Source of the DNA: Mammaliicoccus vitulinus
Lineage (GTDB): Bacteria > Bacillota > Bacilli > Staphylococcales > Staphylococcaceae
Direction: 5' to 3'
Length of the DNA: 64,000 bases
NCBI RefSeq assembly: GCF_029024305.1
Contig: NZ_CP118974.1
Coordinates: 1,488,001 to 1,552,000, forward strand
Below are positions 54,885-64,000 of the stretch, in pieces; within the stretch, counting starts at the first letter, position 1, and each line of letters begins with the position of its first letter. Made by a program: the position numbers and the translations under genes. The notes under the pieces were generated by a model, which saw only the letters and a list, made by a program, of their open reading frames with translations, did no database searches and was not told the DNA's origin.

Positions 54885-56558
54885 TTAGATTTCAGAAATA
54901 ATTGGAATAATCATCGGGCGACGTTTCGTTTGTTCATATAGATATTTGCCGAGTTTATCACGCATATTTTGTTTCATTTCAGACCATTCAATTTTCTTTT
55001 GAAGTAAACCTTCTTCAACAATTTCACGTACTTTTTCTGAAGCATCATTTAATAGTTCTTCACTTTCTCTTACATAAACAAATCCACGTGATTGAATTTC
55101 AGGTCCCCCAACAATTTTTCTATTCTTAGGATCTAATGTAACAACAGCTATAAATATGCCATCTTCAGCTAATAAATGTCTATCTCTTAAGACGATATTA
55201 CCAACATCTCCAACGCCTATTCCATCTATTAAAACATTCCCTGCTGTTACTTTTTCATTAGCAAGCATTTTTGTACCATCAAAGTTAACAACATCACCTT
55301 TTTCAAGTAAGAAAATCTTTTCAGGATCCACGCCTGTTTCAGCAGCCAATTTCGCATGTGCAATTTGCATTTTAAATTCACCTTGTACAGGAATAAAGTA
55401 CTCAGGTTTCATTAAATTAAGCATCAATTTAAGTTCTTCCATACAACCGTGACTTGATGCATGTGTCTTTTTATTATTAGGCATAATATGTGCGCCAGCT
55501 CTAACAAGCTCATTTAAAGTTTGACCAATAATTACTTCCATATTTGCAGACGTAGTTGTAGAAATATAAACATTATCGCCTTCTAAAATATTTAAAATTG
55601 GATGTCTTTGTTGAGCCATTTGTCCAAGAGCTTCGATAGGCTCACCTTGCATACCTGTTGCAATGATGATCATTTCGTTCTTAGGATATTTACTAATATC
55701 ATGTACAGGAACTAATAAATTTTCTGGAATATTAAAATATCCCAACTTACGTGCAACATTAAATGAACTTTCCAGTGAACGTCCTAAGAAAGATACTTTA
55801 CGATTTAATTTATGTGCTGCATTTAACACTTGTTGTATACGAATGAAGTTTGATGCATAGCAAGATACAATAATTCGACCATTCGCTTTAGCAAATTCAT
55901 CTACCATATGACTTTCGATAACATTTTCCGGAACATTATATCCTGGTTTTTCGGCTTCTGTCGAATCACTAATAAGCGCAAATACACCATTTTGACCGAT
56001 TTGCGTCATTTTAGCGATATCGGGCGCATATGCACCTTGTAAACTTTGGTCAAATTTAAATTCACCAGTATATACGATTGAGCCGTAAGATGTATGTATA
56101 CATACACCTAAACTATCTGGAATTGAATGTGTTGTATTAAAGAACGTTACATTAACATTTTTAAATCTCATTACTGAATCTTTATTTACTGTATAATAAC
56201 GTACTTTTTTATTTATTTTTCTAGTTTTCATATGATCTTTAACTAAAGCAATTGTTAATCTTGAACCATATACTGGTGCATCTAGCTTTTCAAGAATATA
56301 GCTAACTGCTCCTATTGAATCTTCATGTCCATGTGATAAAAAGATTCCTTTAAGTTTCTCTTTATTTTCAATAACATATTGTATATCCGGTATAACAACG
56401 TCTACGCCAAGCATTTCGTCTTCTGGAAACATTAATCCAGCGTCTAACATGAACATTTCTTCATCCACTTCAACGATATACATATTTTTTGCTATTTCTC
56501 CAACACCACCGAGTGGTATGATACGAATTTTATCATTTTTCTTTTTTATTAAACTCAA
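54885..56558 (-). CDS. rnjB: Ribonuclease J2
   Basis: A 557-residue metallo-beta-lactamase/beta-CASP RNase. The metal motif reads [11 protein letters not shown], with Ser in place of the last His of HxHxDH found in RNase J1; this marks the J2 paralogue, which is weakly active and supports J1. ATG 56558 follows AGGAGG. Confidence 0.93.
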   Translation of the reverse strand: MSLIKKKNDKIRIIPLGGVGEIAKNMYIVEVDEEMFMLDAGLMFPEDEMLGVDVVIPDIQYVIENKEKLKGIFLSHGHEDSIGAVSYILEKLDAPVYGSRLTIALVKDHMKTRKINKKVRYYTVNKDSVMRFKNVNVTFFNTTHSIPDSLGVCIHTSYGSIVYTGEFKFDQSLQGAYAPDIAKMTQIGQNGVFALISDSTEAEKPGYNVPENVIESHMVDEFAKANGRIIVSCYASNFIRIQQVLNAAHKLNRKVSFLGRSLESSFNVARKLGYFNIPENLLVPVHDISKYPKNEMIIIATGMQGEPIEALGQMAQQRHPILNILEGDNVYISTTTSANMEVIIGQTLNELVRAGAHIMPNNKKTHASSHGCMEELKLMLNLMKPEYFIPVQGEFKMQIAHAKLAAETGVDPEKIFLLEKGDVVNFDGTKMLANEKVTAGNVLIDGIGVGDVGNIVLRDRHLLAEDGIFIAVVTLDPKNRKIVGGPEIQSRGFVYVRESEELLNDASEKVREIVEEGLLQKKIEWSEMKQNMRDKLGKYLYEQTKRRPMIIPIISEI

Positions 56559-56703
56559 AATTGTTCCTCCTAAATGTAATCCCGTCCATAATATATTTAT
56601 TTAATCATACCATTTATATAATCGTTTATACAAGCACATACAACAGACTTATACATAATTAAAATAAAGGAGGGCAATATTATTTATCTTATTAAGATAT
56701 ATA

Positions 56704-57921
56704 TTATTTCTCCGTAAGTATGAATTCAGAATATGGCGCTTCAAGTAATATTTTTGTAGCTTCTTTTATATCTTTTAACTGTATTTGATTGATTGCTTTT
56801 TCGAACTTCTCATTTGAAATCAGTTCATTATGAAACATGATTGAACGTGCATTTCTCGTCATTTTATTTTGATTTGATTCTGACGCCATTAAAAAGCTTG
56901 TGATAATATGACTTTTCGCATCATCTAATTCTTCTTGTGTAATGCCATCATTAAGTAAAGTTTTTAAAACCTCTGTAATTAACGCACTTGAAGCATCGAC
57001 ATTCTCTTTATCTGTAGCAACATATATTGTCAGTAAACCATCGTTGTGAAAACTTTGGAAGTCTGAGTACACATTATAACAAAGACCATGTTCTTCTCTA
57101 AGAACTTGGAACAATTTAGAACTCATTGTTTCTCCTAAAATTGTATTTAAAATATTCGTTGCATAGTAATGTTCGTCATTATAACTAGGAGCTGCATAAC
57201 TTCTCATAAAGTGAGTCTGTTCAAGTTCATTTTTATAATAAGTTTCTTTCTTCTCAACAAAATGCATATTAGGTTGTTCTTCATCTATGGAAATACTTTG
57301 TTCATCTGTTAATTGTTCAATAATTTCTTCTTTTAACGATTCACTGTATGCTCCAGCAACAGAAACAATCAAACGATTACTTTGATAATATTTTTCATGA
57401 AAATCAACTAATGTAGCTCTATCAATTTCATTCACACTTTGCGGTGAACCAAGAATCATTCTACCTAATGGTTGATCTTTATAAATTTCATTTTCTAATT
57501 TATCCATTAACCATTCTTCTGGTGTATCATCGATCATTTTAATTTCTTCAAGGATGACTTTTTTCTCACGCACAATTTCTTCTTCTAAAAACAACGGTCT
57601 TTTGACCATATCTAATAATAAATCTGTTGCTTTCTTTTCAAATCTTTTCAACGTTTTACAGAAATAACATGTATACATTTTTGTTGTATATGCATTGTTG
57701 TAACCGCCTATTTTATCAAATTCCGTTGATAGTTGTTGTCTAGTATAATGTTTACTACCTTTAAACAGCATATGCTCTATAAAATGCGCAATACCTTCTG
57801 GGTAATCGCCTTCGTTTGCTGTGCCAGTCTTTACGTATACACCTATGCTGATTGTCTCACTACTTGGCACATCCTCAAATATTAAAGTTGTACCATTTTC
57901 TAATTTTTTTAATTCTACCAT
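56704..57921 (-). CDS. mlpA: M16-family processing peptidase (MlpA/YmxG)
   Basis: A 405-residue zinc peptidase from ATG 57921 after GAGGTGG. Zinc motif HFIEHMLFKG and the distal Glu in the EEI(V)REKKVILEE region. It follows pnp, as ymxG does in Bacillus. The pnp terminator lies just before its ribosome site, so it has its own promoter or depends on read-through. Confidence 0.92.
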   Translation of the reverse strand: MVELKKLENGTTLIFEDVPSSETISIGVYVKTGTANEGDYPEGIAHFIEHMLFKGSKHYTRQQLSTEFDKIGGYNNAYTTKMYTCYFCKTLKRFEKKATDLLLDMVKRPLFLEEEIVREKKVILEEIKMIDDTPEEWLMDKLENEIYKDQPLGRMILGSPQSVNEIDRATLVDFHEKYYQSNRLIVSVAGAYSESLKEEIIEQLTDEQSISIDEEQPNMHFVEKKETYYKNELEQTHFMRSYAAPSYNDEHYYATNILNTILGETMSSKLFQVLREEHGLCYNVYSDFQSFHNDGLLTIYVATDKENVDASSALITEVLKTLLNDGITQEELDDAKSHIITSFLMASESNQNKMTRNARSIMFHNELISNEKFEKAINQIQLKDIKEATKILLEAPYSEFILTEK

Positions 57922-57937
57922 GCTATCCACCTCATAA

Positions 57938-57970
57938 TAAAAATAGGGACATCTCAATGTCCCTATTTAA
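57938..57970 (-). terminator. Terminator after pnp
   Basis: The minus strand reads AAATAGGGACATTGAGATGTCCCTATTTTTATT. Confidence 0.9.
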
Positions 57971-57991
57971 ACCATTTATTTAATTATAATA

Positions 57992-60106
57992 CTATTTTTG
58001 TTCATTTTCTTCATTTAATAATACTTTGCGCGAAGCATTTACACGTCCTTGGCGGTCAATTTCAGTCACTTTAACTAAGAATTGATCACCAATTTTCGCT
58101 ACATCTTCAACTTTATTGACTCTTTCATTTGAGAATTGAGAGATGTGAACAAGCGCGTCTTTACCAGGGAATATTTCAACAAATGCACCGAATTTCTCGA
58201 TACGTTTAACTGTACCCATATATATAGCATCAACTTCAGCTTCTCGTACAATATCTTCGATAATTTTACGAGCACGATCAATCATTTCTTTATCTTTAGA
58301 ACCAATAAATACTGTTCCGTCTTGTTCAATGTCTAATTTAACACCTGTTTCATCAATGATTTCATTGATTTTTTTACCACCAGGTCCGATAACATCTCTA
58401 ATTTTCGCTGCTTTAATATGCATAATTTCAATCTTAGGAGCATATTGACTTAATTGTTCTCTTGGTTCACTTAACGTTTCTAGCATGTGGTTTAAGATAT
58501 ATAATCTACCAATTCTAGCTTGTTCAAGTGATTCTCTTAAAATTTGTTCACTTAAACCGTCAATTTTGATATCCATTTGAATAGCTGTAATACCTTTTTC
58601 AGTACCTGCAACTTTAAAGTCCATATCACCTAAAGCATCTTCCATACCTTGAATATCAGATAAAATCGTATAGTTATCATCTTTAGTGATTAAGCCCATT
58701 GCAATACCAGCAACTGGCGCTTTAATAGGAACACCAGCATCCATTAATGCTAATGTAGACCCACAAATTGATGCTTGTGAAGAAGAACCATTTGATTCTA
58801 ACACTTCAGAAACAACTCTTATTGTATAAGGGAATTCTTTTTCATCTGGCATTACTTCTAATAAAGCACGTTCACCCAATGCACCGTGTCCAATTTCACG
58901 ACGGCCTGGTCCTCTTACTGGACCTGTTTCACCAACTGAGAAGTTAGGGAAATTATAATGGTGCATGTAACGTTTCTGATCTTCTGTACCAAGCCCATCA
59001 ATAATTTGATGTTCTCCTAGAGCACCAAGCGTAGCAACTGAAAATGCTTGAGTTTGTCCGCGTGTAAATAAACCTGAACCGTGTGCTCTTGGTAATAAAC
59101 CAACTTCTGATGCTAAAGGTCTAATTTCTTCTGGTTTACGGCCATCTGGTCTAACTTTATCTTCAGTTATTAAACGACGTACTTCGTCTTTAACAAGTGT
59201 ATCTAAAATTTTACTTACAGTTTTAAGAACTTCTGCATTCTCAGGATCTTCTTCATTATCGAAAGCATTAAGAACTTCTGCTTTAACAGCCGTAATATTA
59301 ATATCACGTTGTTGTTTTTCTTCTGTTCTAATTGCTGAATTAATATCTAAAGCTTCTGCTTTCGCACGAACAGCTTCTTCAAATGAAGATTCGATTTCAA
59401 CTGGTATAAATTCTGATTTTACAGGTTGTATTTCTTCAATAATTGCTTCTTGGAATTCAACTAGTCTCTGAATTTCTTTATGACCAAATAAAATCGCATT
59501 TAACATCGTTTCTTCAGTTACTTCTTTAGCGCCCGCTTCAACCATGTTAATAGCATCTTTATGTCCTGCTACTTGTAAATCCAATTGAGAAACTGCTTTT
59601 TCTTCAACATTTGGATTGATGACAAATTCACCATCTACTAATCCTACATTCACTCCTGCAATAGGTCTTTCGAATGGTATGTCAGAAACAGATAAAGCCA
59701 TTGATGAACCAATCATTGCTGCCATTTCTGGAGAACAATTTTGATCGACACTCATTACAATTGAAATGACTTGAACATCATTTCTATAACCTTTAGGAAA
59801 TAGTGGTCTAATTGGTCTATCAATTAATCGACTTGTTAAAGTAGCATCCTCACCCGGTCTACCTTCACGTTTATTAAATCCACCAGGTATTTTACCTGCT
59901 GCATACATTTTTTCTTCATAATTTACCATTAATGGGAAAAAGTCTACGTTTCTAGGTTCTTTAGATGCAGTTGCTGTTGATAATACAACTGTATCCCCAT
60001 ATCTTACTAATACTGCACCATTAGCTTGTTTTGCTAATTGGCCCGTTTCAATTATTAATGGACTGCCTGCCCATTCTGTCTTAAAGACTTTTTTCTCTTG
60101 AGACAT
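57992..60106 (-). CDS. pnp: Polynucleotide phosphorylase
   Basis: A 704-residue 3'-5' phosphorolytic exonuclease: two RNase PH domains (second with [17 protein letters not shown] and SNGSSSQAS), a KH domain ([15 protein letters not shown]) and an S1 domain ([17 protein letters not shown]). Degrades mRNA in the degradosome with RNases J and Y. Confidence 0.98.
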   Translation of the reverse strand: MSQEKKVFKTEWAGSPLIIETGQLAKQANGAVLVRYGDTVVLSTATASKEPRNVDFFPLMVNYEEKMYAAGKIPGGFNKREGRPGEDATLTSRLIDRPIRPLFPKGYRNDVQVISIVMSVDQNCSPEMAAMIGSSMALSVSDIPFERPIAGVNVGLVDGEFVINPNVEEKAVSQLDLQVAGHKDAINMVEAGAKEVTEETMLNAILFGHKEIQRLVEFQEAIIEEIQPVKSEFIPVEIESSFEEAVRAKAEALDINSAIRTEEKQQRDINITAVKAEVLNAFDNEEDPENAEVLKTVSKILDTLVKDEVRRLITEDKVRPDGRKPEEIRPLASEVGLLPRAHGSGLFTRGQTQAFSVATLGALGEHQIIDGLGTEDQKRYMHHYNFPNFSVGETGPVRGPGRREIGHGALGERALLEVMPDEKEFPYTIRVVSEVLESNGSSSQASICGSTLALMDAGVPIKAPVAGIAMGLITKDDNYTILSDIQGMEDALGDMDFKVAGTEKGITAIQMDIKIDGLSEQILRESLEQARIGRLYILNHMLETLSEPREQLSQYAPKIEIMHIKAAKIRDVIGPGGKKINEIIDETGVKLDIEQDGTVFIGSKDKEMIDRARKIIEDIVREAEVDAIYMGTVKRIEKFGAFVEIFPGKDALVHISQFSNERVNKVEDVAKIGDQFLVKVTEIDRQGRVNASRKVLLNEENEQK

Positions 60107-60179
60107 TTATGAATCTCCTCTCATACAATTAATCTCTTATATCATACCATTTTATACTTATTTTTTATATTTATTTATA

Positions 60180-60219
60180 AAAAAATCGAAAGAAATCTGA
60201 TCGATTCCCTTCGATTGAT
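60180..60219 (-). terminator. Terminator after rpsO
   Basis: The minus strand reads AATCGAAGGGAATCGATCAG ... CTTTCGATTTTTTT. Confidence 0.8.
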
Positions 60220-60226
60220 ATTGTGA

Positions 60227-60502
60227 TTAGCGACGTAAGCCAAGTGATTTGATTAAATCACGGTAACGTTGAACATCATTATCACGTAAATATGTTAATA
60301 AATGTTTACGACGACCAACCATTTTTAATAATCCACGACGTGAATGATGGTCTTTTTTATGAGTACGTAAATGTTCGTTTAAAGCAGTAATTTCTGCTGT
60401 TAAAACTGCGATTTGTACTTCTGAAGAACCAGTATCAGTTTCGTGTACGCGGTATTGTTCGATTAGTTCGTTTTTTTTCTCTTGTGAAATTGCCATAGTC
60501 AA
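60227..60502 (-). CDS. rpsO: Ribosomal protein S15
   Basis: A 91-residue S15 including the ATG 60496 version [15 protein letters not shown], which is the usual N-terminus (89 residues). The [19 protein letters not shown] block binds 16S rRNA. GGAGG lies upstream. The 100-base leader may hold an S15-sensing structure, as in other bacteria; not resolved by eye. Confidence 0.97.
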   Translation of the reverse strand: MTMAISQEKKNELIEQYRVHETDTGSSEVQIAVLTAEITALNEHLRTHKKDHHSRRGLLKMVGRRKHLLTYLRDNDVQRYRDLIKSLGLRR

Positions 60503-60600
60503 TTTCCTCCTATAATTGTATTCACCATAAACCTGAGCGCATCGTCGGAGTGTCGATTAGCCAAGGATTAGGCACTCAAGCCATTATACATAAAACCACA

Positions 60601-61557
60601 CTATCTTTCAAGTGATAATAATGCTTTCGCTTCTTCTTTATCTTTTGTTATTTGACTAACGAGCGCATCAATTCCATCAAACTTTTGTTCTGGTCTAATA
60701 AAGTGATGCCAATATACTTCGACACGTTCTCCATAAATACTTTCCTCAAAATCAAATATATTTACTTCAATGCTAATTTGAGAAACAGATGGATCATGGA
60801 ATGTCGGTTTAACGCCAACGTTACAAACACCGTTATACGTTTTATCACGAGATTTGATGAGCAATGTTACAGCGTAAACACCTTTTCTAGGTAGTACGTA
60901 TTCATCTACCGGTTCAACATTAGCTGTTGGAAATCCGATTGTTCTACCTCTTTTTTCGCCTTGTACGACCATACCTTTAATAACGTAAGGTCTACCTAAT
61001 GCTAAATTACAAGCTTCAATTTCTCCAAGTTCTAATGAAGCTCTTATATCAGTAGTAGATATTTTATCATCATCTTGCAATGTTTGTTTCGAAACAACAT
61101 GTACGCTGAAAGGATAATCATGCTCTTGAAGAGAAGACATATTCCCTTTTCCGTATTTACCAAAGCTAAAATCGTATCCTGCAATAACTGCTTTCACATG
61201 ATTTTGTATAAAATATTGATTTATAAAATCATCCGCAGAAACATTTGCAAATGTTGAAGAAAAGTTTACGACGAAACAATAGTCTACGCCTAACTTTTCA
61301 ATCGCTTCTACTTTATCAGCTATAGGCGTTAAATATGTCGTTCGTTTCTTCTCAGGATTCAACACCACTGAAGGATGTGGGTCAAATGTCATGACCGCTT
61401 TCTTCAAATGTTGATCTTTAGCTACTTCCATCATTTTTTGAAGTACTTTTTGATGACCTAAATGTATACCATCAAAAAATCCAATAGCTAAAGCAATATT
61501 TTCATTTACGAATTGTGTTGATTTTATTGGGTGTGTAATTTCTATAACTTCCATCAA
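60601..61557 (-). CDS. ribF: Bifunctional riboflavin kinase / FAD synthetase
   Basis: A 318-residue protein. The N-terminal adenylyltransferase has GFFDGIHLGHQKVL; the C-terminal kinase has GEKRGRTIGFPTANV. Makes FMN and FAD from riboflavin. The ATG at 61554 (MEVIEI) is the likelier start. It lies nine bases after truB. Confidence 0.96.
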   Translation of the reverse strand: MMEVIEITHPIKSTQFVNENIALAIGFFDGIHLGHQKVLQKMMEVAKDQHLKKAVMTFDPHPSVVLNPEKKRTTYLTPIADKVEAIEKLGVDYCFVVNFSSTFANVSADDFINQYFIQNHVKAVIAGYDFSFGKYGKGNMSSLQEHDYPFSVHVVSKQTLQDDDKISTTDIRASLELGEIEACNLALGRPYVIKGMVVQGEKRGRTIGFPTANVEPVDEYVLPRKGVYAVTLLIKSRDKTYNGVCNVGVKPTFHDPSVSQISIEVNIFDFEESIYGERVEVYWHHFIRPEQKFDGIDALVSQITKDKEEAKALLSLER

Positions 61558-61566
61558 AATACTCCT

Positions 61567-62478
61567 TTAAAGAAAAACTTTTTTCGGTTTATATAGTGCA
61601 TTATTTTTTTCATATGTATCCATTATTGCTATCGCTTTATCTCCATACCAAACTACGAATATGCCTTCAAATTGATGATCAGCAATTAACTGTTTTTCTA
61701 TTTTTTGTCCGTTCTGTATTCTTTTAACAATCTCTTCATCATTAATCGTCGTTTTTTCTAAACCATTCAATCCATATTCTAATGGAAGTAGCACATCTTG
61801 TAACTTATCTTGCTCAACTATTTGTCTTAATTCATCCAATTTTATGGCTTGTTCTAAAGAAAAACCACCGCTTTTCAATCTAATTAAATGAGACATATGT
61901 GCTGGAAATCCAAGTAACTCTCCTATTTGAGTTGCTAACGTTCGTATATAAGTCCCTTTACCACATTCAACTTCAATTTCAAATTTACAAGTTTGATTGT
62001 CGTATGATATTTCAGAAATAAGTTCGATACTGTTAATAAAAACTTTGCGAACTGGTCTTTCAACTTCAATATTTTGACGAGCATATTCATATAATTTTTT
62101 TCCGTTTACTTTTACTGCAGAATACATAGGCGGTATTTGTTCAATTTCGCCTTCTAATTTATTGATTGTAGAACGTATATCATCAGTGCTCCAAATATTT
62201 TCATTTACATTTTTTTCTTCTACAATATCTCCAGTTTGATCTTCGGTAGTCGTACTTACACCGATTGTAACTTCAGCTTTATATGTTTTACCACTTTCCA
62301 TCACGTAGTCACTTACACGCGTCGCTTTGCCAATACAAATTGGTAATACACCGCTCACTTCAGGATCCAACGTTCCAGTATGACCGACTTTTTTAGTTTT
62401 TAATATTTTACGAAGTTTAAACACAACATCATGACTCGTCATGCCTACTTCTTTATGAATTGCTAATATGCCATCCAA
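61567..62478 (-). CDS. truB: tRNA pseudouridine(55) synthase TruB
   Basis: A 303-residue TruB: GHTGTLDPEVSGVLPICIG with the catalytic Asp. TTG 62478 placed six bases after GGAGGTCG gives MDGILAIHKE, aligning with other staphylococcal TruB; the longer frame is less likely. Confidence 0.95.
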   Translation of the reverse strand: MDGILAIHKEVGMTSHDVVFKLRKILKTKKVGHTGTLDPEVSGVLPICIGKATRVSDYVMESGKTYKAEVTIGVSTTTEDQTGDIVEEKNVNENIWSTDDIRSTINKLEGEIEQIPPMYSAVKVNGKKLYEYARQNIEVERPVRKVFINSIELISEISYDNQTCKFEIEVECGKGTYIRTLATQIGELLGFPAHMSHLIRLKSGGFSLEQAIKLDELRQIVEQDKLQDVLLPLEYGLNGLEKTTINDEEIVKRIQNGQKIEKQLIADHQFEGIFVVWYGDKAIAIMDTYEKNNALYKPKKVFL

Positions 62479-62564
62479 ATTTACGACCTCCAAAAACATG
62501 CTTATATTCATTACAAGTTTACATTAAAACTCAAATAAAAAGAAGAAATAACTGATAATCCATA

Positions 62565-63203
62565 TTAATCATCATCAACTTCGTCGTCATCGTAGTCGTC
62601 ATCATCTTCATAATAATACTGTTCTTTATTGGCGTAACCTTCATTATAGTCAGTTTGAGGTTGTTCGATATTAAACCAAGATACTGAATTTACTTTTCCA
62701 TTTAACGAGTTAACAGAAACGACTGCGCCTTCATCTTGATCTACATGCTGAGTGACTGTATATGTCGCTGGCTTAGAATTGTCATTTTTCTTAATGTCTA
62801 CGAATGTGCCACCAACTTCATTCATCACAATTTGTTTCGCCCTTTTTTCAGTAATAATTGATTTGTTCTTGTTTTCTTTTTTAGCTTTCTGTTTTGTTTT
62901 AGGCTGTTGTTTTGTAGGTTGTTTAGATGTTGATTGAGATGTAACATTTTTAATTGTTTCTTTTCTTCGGTCAATTTCCAAACTATATTTTTTATCTTTA
63001 TCTTTAATCTCTACATAAAACAAGCGATTATCTTTTGATTGCGTTAATTTAGAAATATCCCCTTTATACCTCTCTGATACTAATGTTTTAGCTGAATTTT
63101 TATCCATCAACTGTTCTGTTGACCTGATATAAATAATAGCAATTAAAGCTATTAGTAGTATTGCCATCATAACGATAAGAATAGGTTTAATTAATTTTTT
63201 CAT
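62565..63203 (-). CDS. PepSY-domain membrane protein with acidic tail
   Basis: A 212-residue protein: N-terminal membrane helix, then two PepSY-like repeats (KTLVSERYKGDISKLTQSKD and KQIVMNEVGGTFVDIKKN) with a Lys/Gln-rich linker and an extreme acidic end (YYYEDDDDYDDDEVDDD). It starts four bases after a sensor kinase gene, so it may be an accessory sensor or inhibitor outside the membrane. Confidence 0.75.
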   Translation of the reverse strand: MKKLIKPILIVMMAILLIALIAIIYIRSTEQLMDKNSAKTLVSERYKGDISKLTQSKDNRLFYVEIKDKDKKYSLEIDRRKETIKNVTSQSTSKQPTKQQPKTKQKAKKENKNKSIITEKRAKQIVMNEVGGTFVDIKKNDNSKPATYTVTQHVDQDEGAVVSVNSLNGKVNSVSWFNIEQPQTDYNEGYANKEQYYYEDDDDYDDDEVDDD

Positions 63204-63207
63204 ATTT

Positions 63208-64000
63208 TCACACCTTTCTCACTTTTAAAATGAATTCTGTTCCGGTGCCTTCTTTACTTTTAACTTGTATATCAATTTGGTTTTTGGATGCAAGTTCTTT
63301 CGCTATTGATAAACCTAATCCCGATCCTCCAGACTGTCGAGATCTCGCTTTATCAATTCTATAAAATCTCGTGAATATTTTTTCAATATCTTCTTCACGT
63401 ATACCAGGACCATAATCTTTAATTTTAATTTCTATATGTTCCACTTTATTTATTAATGCCAAATCAATTTCTGATTGACTATATTTATATGCATTATCTA
63501 AGAAAATCGTTATTAACTGATCAAAACTATCTTTATTGATTTTACCAATCAAAACATCTTCTGTTGTGTGTACATTAATTTTTCTTTTATATACTTGTGA
63601 AAGTTTTTTAGTTAAAATCGAAACTTGTGCAACAATATCCACTTTTGAAAACTTAATATCATGAAAAGTTCGTTCTATTTTAGCCAAATCTAACATTTGC
63701 TCAGTTAAATATTTTAACCTTTTGGCTTCTTCATTAATGGTATCAATACCTTCATCTAATAAATCAGGTCTCGTTTTACCAAATCTTTTTAACATTTCGC
63801 TATAAGAAGTCATAACTGTTATTGGCGTTTTTAATTCATGAGATGCATTAAGTATAAATGCTTGTTGTTTTTCATCATGATCTTTTAAATTGAGCATCAT
63901 GTCATTAAATGTATTTGAAAGTTCTTTCAACTCTTTCGTATCATTATTATTTATATCTATTTTGCTGTAATGTTTCGTTTCTCTCGTTTTATTCATTTGT
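63208..64000 (-). CDS. Sensor histidine kinase (N-terminus beyond the window)
   Basis: The frame stays open to the right edge. It shows a HAMP tail (TKELKELSNTFNDMMLNL), HisKA with SHELKTPITV (phospho-His) and the ATPase boxes FLDNAYKYS, DYGPGIREED and GGSGLGLSIAKEL. An OmpR-type regulator would be expected just beyond the window. Position upstream of truB is not the usual rbfA-infB order of staphylococci, so this may be an inserted two-component locus. Confidence 0.88.
   Translation of the reverse strand, partial: QMNKTRETKHYSKIDINNNDTKELKELSNTFNDMMLNLKDHDEKQQAFILNASHELKTPITVMTSYSEMLKRFGKTRPDLLDEGIDTINEEAKRLKYLTEQMLDLAKIERTFHDIKFSKVDIVAQVSILTKKLSQVYKRKINVHTTEDVLIGKINKDSFDQLITIFLDNAYKYSQSEIDLALINKVEHIEIKIKDYGPGIREEDIEKIFTRFYRIDKARSRQSGGSGLGLSIAKELASKNQIDIQVKSKEGTGTEFILKVRKV

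Overview
The window is low-GC Firmicute DNA. Its gene order (mutL-mutS-ricA-miaB, korAB-ymdB, rny-recA-cinA-pgsA-ymfMK-ymfIHF-ymfC-ftsK-rnjB-mlpA-pnp-rpsO-ribF-truB) and protein sequences place it in the Staphylococcaceae, most likely Staphylococcus or Mammaliicoccus. cotE, which lies between ricA and mutS in Bacillus, is absent, as expected for a non-sporulating coccus. This is inference from synteny and remembered family sequences; no search was run.

Layout: (1) 1-15.4 kb is a conserved block, all on the minus strand: mismatch repair (mutL partial, mutS), a TPP-riboswitch-controlled thiW transporter, ricA, miaB, a GNAT enzyme, a heterodimeric BmrCD-like ABC exporter, a thiamine-binding protein, the 2-oxoacid:ferredoxin oxidoreductase korAB, and ymdB. 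(2) 15.4-21 kb is a transition zone with a two-domain teichoic-acid-type polymerase, small membrane proteins, an SOS-promoted yolD operon and a LysE exporter. (3) 21-42.3 kb is an accessory island wedged between ymdB and rny, which are neighbours in related genomes. (4) 42.3-64 kb returns to core genes on the minus strand, ending in a PepSY protein and a truncated sensor kinase.

The island looks like the sediment of repeated mobile-element integration at the 3' end of rny. The last codons of rny plus its terminator occur three times in direct orientation (about 42.26-42.33, 36.08-36.15 and 29.81-29.88 kb), and the two inner copies also share an element-side arm. Between the outer pair lies a decayed prophage: lysogeny regulators with palindromic operators, an HsdR_N-like nuclease, a lipoprotein and a DUF4352-like protein, then a broken endolysin. 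No integrase gene survives. A second scar type, the last 27 bases of yolD, occurs four times without the gene, and SOS-box promoter remnants occur twice without genes.

The most interesting content is what the dead elements left behind: a series of gene pairs in which a secreted precursor (signal peptide, acidic pro-region, basic mature domain) sits beside a small, usually membrane, partner. Two precursors with unrelated mature ends share a leader pattern ending in an Arg-Ala-Lys site. One precursor carries a phospholipase A2 signature. One pair has lost its toxin but kept a paralogous partner gene. This looks like an undescribed family of cargo-encoded antagonism/immunity modules. Alongside them are a Fic protein, a Panacea-domain protein, a HEPN-like protein, a candidate type I toxin whose ribosome-binding site can be masked, a broken LPXTG adhesin, an IS1182-family element and an internally deleted IS3-family element.
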